19,051 nt of DNA from assembly GCA_016716905.1 (NCBI GenBank), contig JADJUS010000018.1, forward strand, positions 1 to 19,051. The letters run 5' to 3'. The position numbers and the translations under genes are program-made. The stretch comes from Acidobacteriota bacterium. GTDB taxonomy: Bacteria > Acidobacteriota > Vicinamibacteria > Vicinamibacterales > SCN-69-37. The notes beneath the pieces are model-generated. The model did no database searches and was not told where the DNA came from. It saw nothing but the letters and a program-made list of their open reading frames with translations. This document shows positions 16,327 to 19,051 of the stretch, one piece after another (the stretch's first letter is position 1; every line of letters begins with the position of its first letter).

Positions 16327-16412
16327 CGGGCTCAAGGGTGCCGAAGCCCTGACGGGCTCAAGGGTGCCGAAGCCCTGACGGGCTTAAGGGTGCCGAAGCC
16401 TTGACGGGCTCA
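16311..16412 (+). repeat. 26-bp tandem repeat, about 3.9 copies, across the pssA stop codon
   Basis: Units at 16311-16336, 16337-16362, 16363-16388 (one C-to-T) and 16389-16412 (one C-to-T, truncated). The unit begins GGTGCCGAAGCCCTGACGGG. It contains AGCCC-TGAC-GGGCT, a 5-bp stem with a 4-base loop. The first unit includes the pssA stop codon, and the last includes the stop of the convergent DUF2892 gene at 16410-16412. Confidence 0.97.
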
Positions 16413-16618
16413 GGTTCGGGTCTTGACCGGGCAGGTTGAGACTCCAAGCAGCGTGTACAGCGGGCACGTGCCCAGGGCCCCGGTCAGAATCGGCACCACG
16501 CCGATGTAGCCCCACGCGCCGATGGTGCCCATCGCCGCCATGCCGACAAGGGCCACGCCCAGACGACCCTCGCCACACGTTCCATTGGATGTTCGTTCAC
16601 TTTTAGCAGGCTGCTCAT
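16410..16618 (-). CDS. DUF2892 (YgaP-type) small inner-membrane protein, one frameshift
   Basis: ATG 16618 with AGGAG six bases upstream gives MSSLLKVNEHPMERVARV, then after a one-base break near 16565 the frame reads LGVALVGMAAMGTIGAWGYI, GVVPILTGALGTCPLYTLLG, VSTCPVKTRT, stop. The pattern (R-x-LGxALxG ... GxxPxLTGxxGxCPLYxLLGxxTCP) is a textbook DUF2892 domain: two membrane helices with two conserved CP cysteines. In other bacteria the domain can be fused to a rhodanese and is linked with sulfur or thiol chemistry; here it is a stand-alone 69-residue protein. It starts only 9 bp after the CcmH-like gene's stop, so the pair is probably one operon, which fits a shared thiol-redox theme (inference). 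The gene is missing from simple ORF calling because of the frame error. Confidence 0.88.
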
Positions 16619-16627
16619 GCGGTGCTC

Positions 16628-17089
16628 CTAGTCAAGGTCTCGAAGGTCGTCGGTCAGTTGTTCGTTGAGCGCGCGGTCGTCTGCTGCCGGGCGCGCTTCG
16701 GGAGGGGCCGTAGTCTCACCCGGCGCGCTGAAGCGGCGAATCACGCCGACGATCAGGAGGACGCTACCCACGAGTGCCAGCGGCGGCAATACGTACAGCA
16801 CGAGGTTGCTGCCGTGCGCCGGCGGCACCACGAGGACTCCAGGGCCATGCTCGGCGACATACGCGGCAAGGATGACCTCTCGATTCTCGCCCTTCGCCAA
16901 CCGGGCCCGAATGTCGCGACGCACCTCGTTGGCCGTGGGTGACTGATGCACAGAGACCTGCTGCCGGAAGCAGCAGGGCGCCATCAGCAGGTCCTCGATC
17001 TCGCGGGCCTCCCGTTCAGGGTCGGTTGCGCCCACCGCGACGCTGCCGAAGACCATCATCCAGACCATCCAGCCGCGCAGCCGTGTCAT
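16628..17089 (-). CDS. CcmH/CycL-like thiol-redox protein with vicinal Cys pair
   Basis: About 153 aa, intact. A signal peptide (TRLRGWMVWMMVFGSVAVGA) precedes the domain EREAREIEDLLMAPCCFRQQ, VSVHQSPTANEVRRDIRARL, GENREVILAAYVAEHGPGVL and VVPPAHGSN, then a membrane helix (LVLYVLPPLALVGSVLLIVG) and an acidic tail. Spacing and helices match CcmH, which keeps apocytochrome c cysteines reduced before heme is attached. Canonical CcmH has LRCxxC; here the site reads APCC, adjacent cysteines instead of a CxxC. Variants with PCCW/PCCF followed by RQ occur, as I recall, in some bacteria, and their chemistry is not established. No other Ccm gene is in the window. The ATG at 17089 has GGAG ten bases upstream. 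It is divergent from the second peptidase and in one operon with DUF2892. Confidence 0.8.
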   Translation of the reverse strand: MTRLRGWMVWMMVFGSVAVGATDPEREAREIEDLLMAPCCFRQQVSVHQSPTANEVRRDIRARLAKGENREVILAAYVAEHGPGVLVVPPAHGSNLVLYVLPPLALVGSVLLIVGVIRRFSAPGETTAPPEARPAADDRALNEQLTDDLRDLD

Positions 17090-17165
17090 GACGTTCCCGC
17101 TCCAATCCGGCCGCCCGAGGGCGCCCTTCCCCCCTTAAGACTCTGAACCGGGAAAAAGGTGACAG

Positions 17166-19051
17166 ATGGGCGTATCATCGCGAATTATGACCTCACGCCT
17201 TATCCTCAGCGTCCTCATCCTGGGAACGATGATCGTCGAACCGGCCGCGCTTTCGGCCCAGAACGCGGCCGCAGCGGCCGCCCAACTCCAGAATGCCTCG
17301 CCGCGGGCGATCCGCCGCGATGTGCCGCTGACCAACGCGATTCGGCGCGCCATTGACGCCGGCACCCGCGATCTCACTGGGCGGCCCGGCTCCAATTACT
17401 GGCAACTGGAGACCGACTTCACGATCGAGGCCCGGCTCGACCCGGCAACCCCAGACCATCCCCGGCACCGAGACCATCGTCATTCACAACAACAGTGCGG
17501 CGCCGTTGAACGAGTTGGTCATGCGGCTTGACCACAACATTTTCCGCGGCCTGGTGCCGCGCGGCATGTCAGTGCCGGCCGAGAACACAGACGGCATGGT
17601 CGTGACGCGCCTGGCCATCGATGGCACAGTCATCGACCTGACGCCTCAGACTGGCGGTCGCCGTGGTGGCGGTGCCGGCGCGGGCGGCGCGCCCGCTCAG
17701 CGTTCGAATGCCGTGACGGGGCTCACCCAGACCGTGGCGCGGATCAGTCCCGCGAATCCGATTCCTGCAAAAGGCACCGCGCGCCTGGAAGTGGCATGGC
17801 GTACGAAGTTGCCGGGTGGACCGGCTGGCAGCGGCCATCGCATGACCCAGCGTTGGGATGACACCCTGTTCCAGCCCACGCAGTGGTTCCCGCGGCTGGC
17901 CAAGTACGACGACATGCGCGGCTGGGACACGAGCCTGTATCTTGGTCCGTCGGAGTTCTACAACAACTTCGGCAAGTTCGACGTGAAGATCGATGTGCCC
18001 GCCGGCTGGATCGTCAGCGGCACTGGCGTGCTGCAGAATCCGGAACAGGTGCTCACCGCCACGGCGCGCCAGCGCCTGGCCACCGTCCTCTCGTCCGACG
18101 CCATCGTCACCATCGTGGGTCCAGACGAGATTGGCCCAGGGCAGGCGACGGCTCCCGGTGAACGACTCGTGTGGCACTTTGCAGCCGACAAGGTCAACGA
18201 CTTTGCGTGGGCCACGGCGAAGAAGTTGTGTGGCAGGCCACACGCGCCACCATTCCCACCAAGGGCCCGGTGCCCATCCACATGGTGTTTCTGCCCGAGC
18301 GTGCCGCGCAGTTTGCCAATGCCGGCCAGATCACGCGTCACGCGCTCGAGTTTTACTCGAAGTTGTGGACGCCGTACCCGTTCCCGCAGCTGACGCTTCA
18401 GGACGGCCCCAGCGCGGGCATGGAATATCCGATGGTCATCAACTCGAACCAGGGCGCGGCCGACCATGAGGCGGCACACCAGTGGTGGCCGATGATGGTG
18501 GGCACGAACGAAACACGCTATGGCTGGATGGACGAAGGATTCAACCAGATATGAATGTGCTGTCGGCCGCTGATTCGCGGGGTGTGCCGGCGAATCTGAA
18601 CGGCGCAGGACAGAGTTACGGGCGTACGAGCGGCAGCGAAGACGAGCCGGCAATGATGTGGTCGGCGAATGATGCCGGCGTGATGTACGGCTTCCAGACC
18701 TACTCGAAGGCGCCGCTGATGCTGTCCATGCTCGGCGGCATTGTGGGAGACGAGGCTGTGCAGCACGCCATGAGCGAGTACTCGAAGGCATGGGCCTTCA
18801 AGCATCCTCGCCGTGGGACTATGTCTTCTTCATGAACAACGCCCTCAAACAGGACCTGGGCTGGTTCTGGCACTACTGGCTCTGGACCACGGAGTCTGTC
18901 GATGGCCGCATCGCGAACGTCGCCACGGCCGGGGCGCGGACAACGGTGACGGTGCGGCAGGATGGCCAAATGCCGTCACCCGTGGTGTTGAAGGTGAAGT
19001 TCACGGCGCCCGGTCAGTTGCCGCGGCCTGTAGCGAATGCCACGGTGAAGT
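17166..19051 (+). CDS. M1-like zinc metallopeptidase, exported (frameshifted, 3' end beyond window)
   Basis: ATG 17166 has AAAAAGGTG just upstream; an in-frame ATG at 17187 would give a tighter signal peptide (TSRLILSVLILGTMIVEPAA) but lacks that site. The first domain (NYWQLETDFTIEARLDP, IHNNSAAPLNELVMRLDHNI) is an M1 beta sandwich with a Gly-rich loop near 17655-17695. The catalytic part holds SAGMEYPMVI (variant of GxMEN), the zinc site HEAAHQWW and a third ligand in GWMDEGFNQ, exactly 18 residues between HEAAH and that Glu. The sequence differs clearly from the M1 enzyme at 13565-15431, so the two are not recent duplicates. Frame changes near 17450, 18225, 18548 and 18812 each leave the protein sense intact. 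The C-terminal domain (WFWHYWLWTTESVDGRIANV) runs off the window in an open frame. Confidence 0.92.

Noticed and set aside
16311..16412. CRISPR array
   Set aside because: The 26-bp units are directly adjacent with no spacers, and no cas gene is present.

Overview
The window looks like a 19 kb fragment of a high-GC Gram-negative chromosome, most likely an acidobacterium (perhaps class Vicinamibacteria). This is inferred from the gene types: a membrane-anchored Ser/Thr kinase fused to a PD40/TolB-like propeller, an FG-GAP repeat protein, DUF6265, DUF2911, a leukotriene-A4-hydrolase-like M1 peptidase and a four-helix-bundle (IVP-type) protein. Lipoboxes and CcmH-type sequence indicate a cell with an outer envelope. 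No rRNA, tRNA, transposase, CRISPR array or phage gene was seen.

Layout. 12-2583 (+): a translationally coupled trio of DUF3299-like protein, ABC ATPase and FtsX/MacB-type permease, badly broken by frameshifts, followed 17 bp later by the Ser/Thr kinase-PD40 gene (2601-5200). 5210-8293 (-): an FG-GAP/VCBS secreted protein, an AraC-family regulator split by an in-frame stop, and a DUF6265 exported protein. 8392-12135 (+): a PA0069-type radical SAM protein, two coupled envelope proteins with matching architecture (anchor, coiled coil, beta-rich domain), and a glutaminyl-peptide cyclotransferase. 12136-15710: a repeat-rich stretch holding the four-helix-bundle gene (+), a DUF2911 protein (-) and an M1 aminopeptidase (-); every intergenic gap here carries related GGGTCC/GGACCC-rich repeats. 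15711-16326 (+): phosphatidylserine synthase, whose stop codon lies in a 26-bp tandem repeat that runs into the convergent DUF2892 gene. 16410-17089 (-): DUF2892 plus an unusual CcmH-like protein. 17166-end (+): a second, different M1-type metallopeptidase, cut by the window edge.

The frameshifts are the main caveat. They are dense at both ends of the window (at least eight in the permease alone) and almost absent from about 5.2 to 11.4 kb. They mostly fall in genes whose coding sense resumes exactly in another frame. This pattern fits low-coverage consensus errors at contig ends better than real gene decay, so most broken genes are annotated as one CDS across frames rather than as pseudogenes.

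The signals most worth following are structural: a 46-bp direct repeat that brackets the FG-GAP gene and records its insertion between two tail-to-tail genes; the tandem repeat growing out of the pssA stop codon; the repeat family confined to 12.1-15.5 kb; and the two-gene envelope system at 9521-11295. I found no clearly new defence or mobile system.
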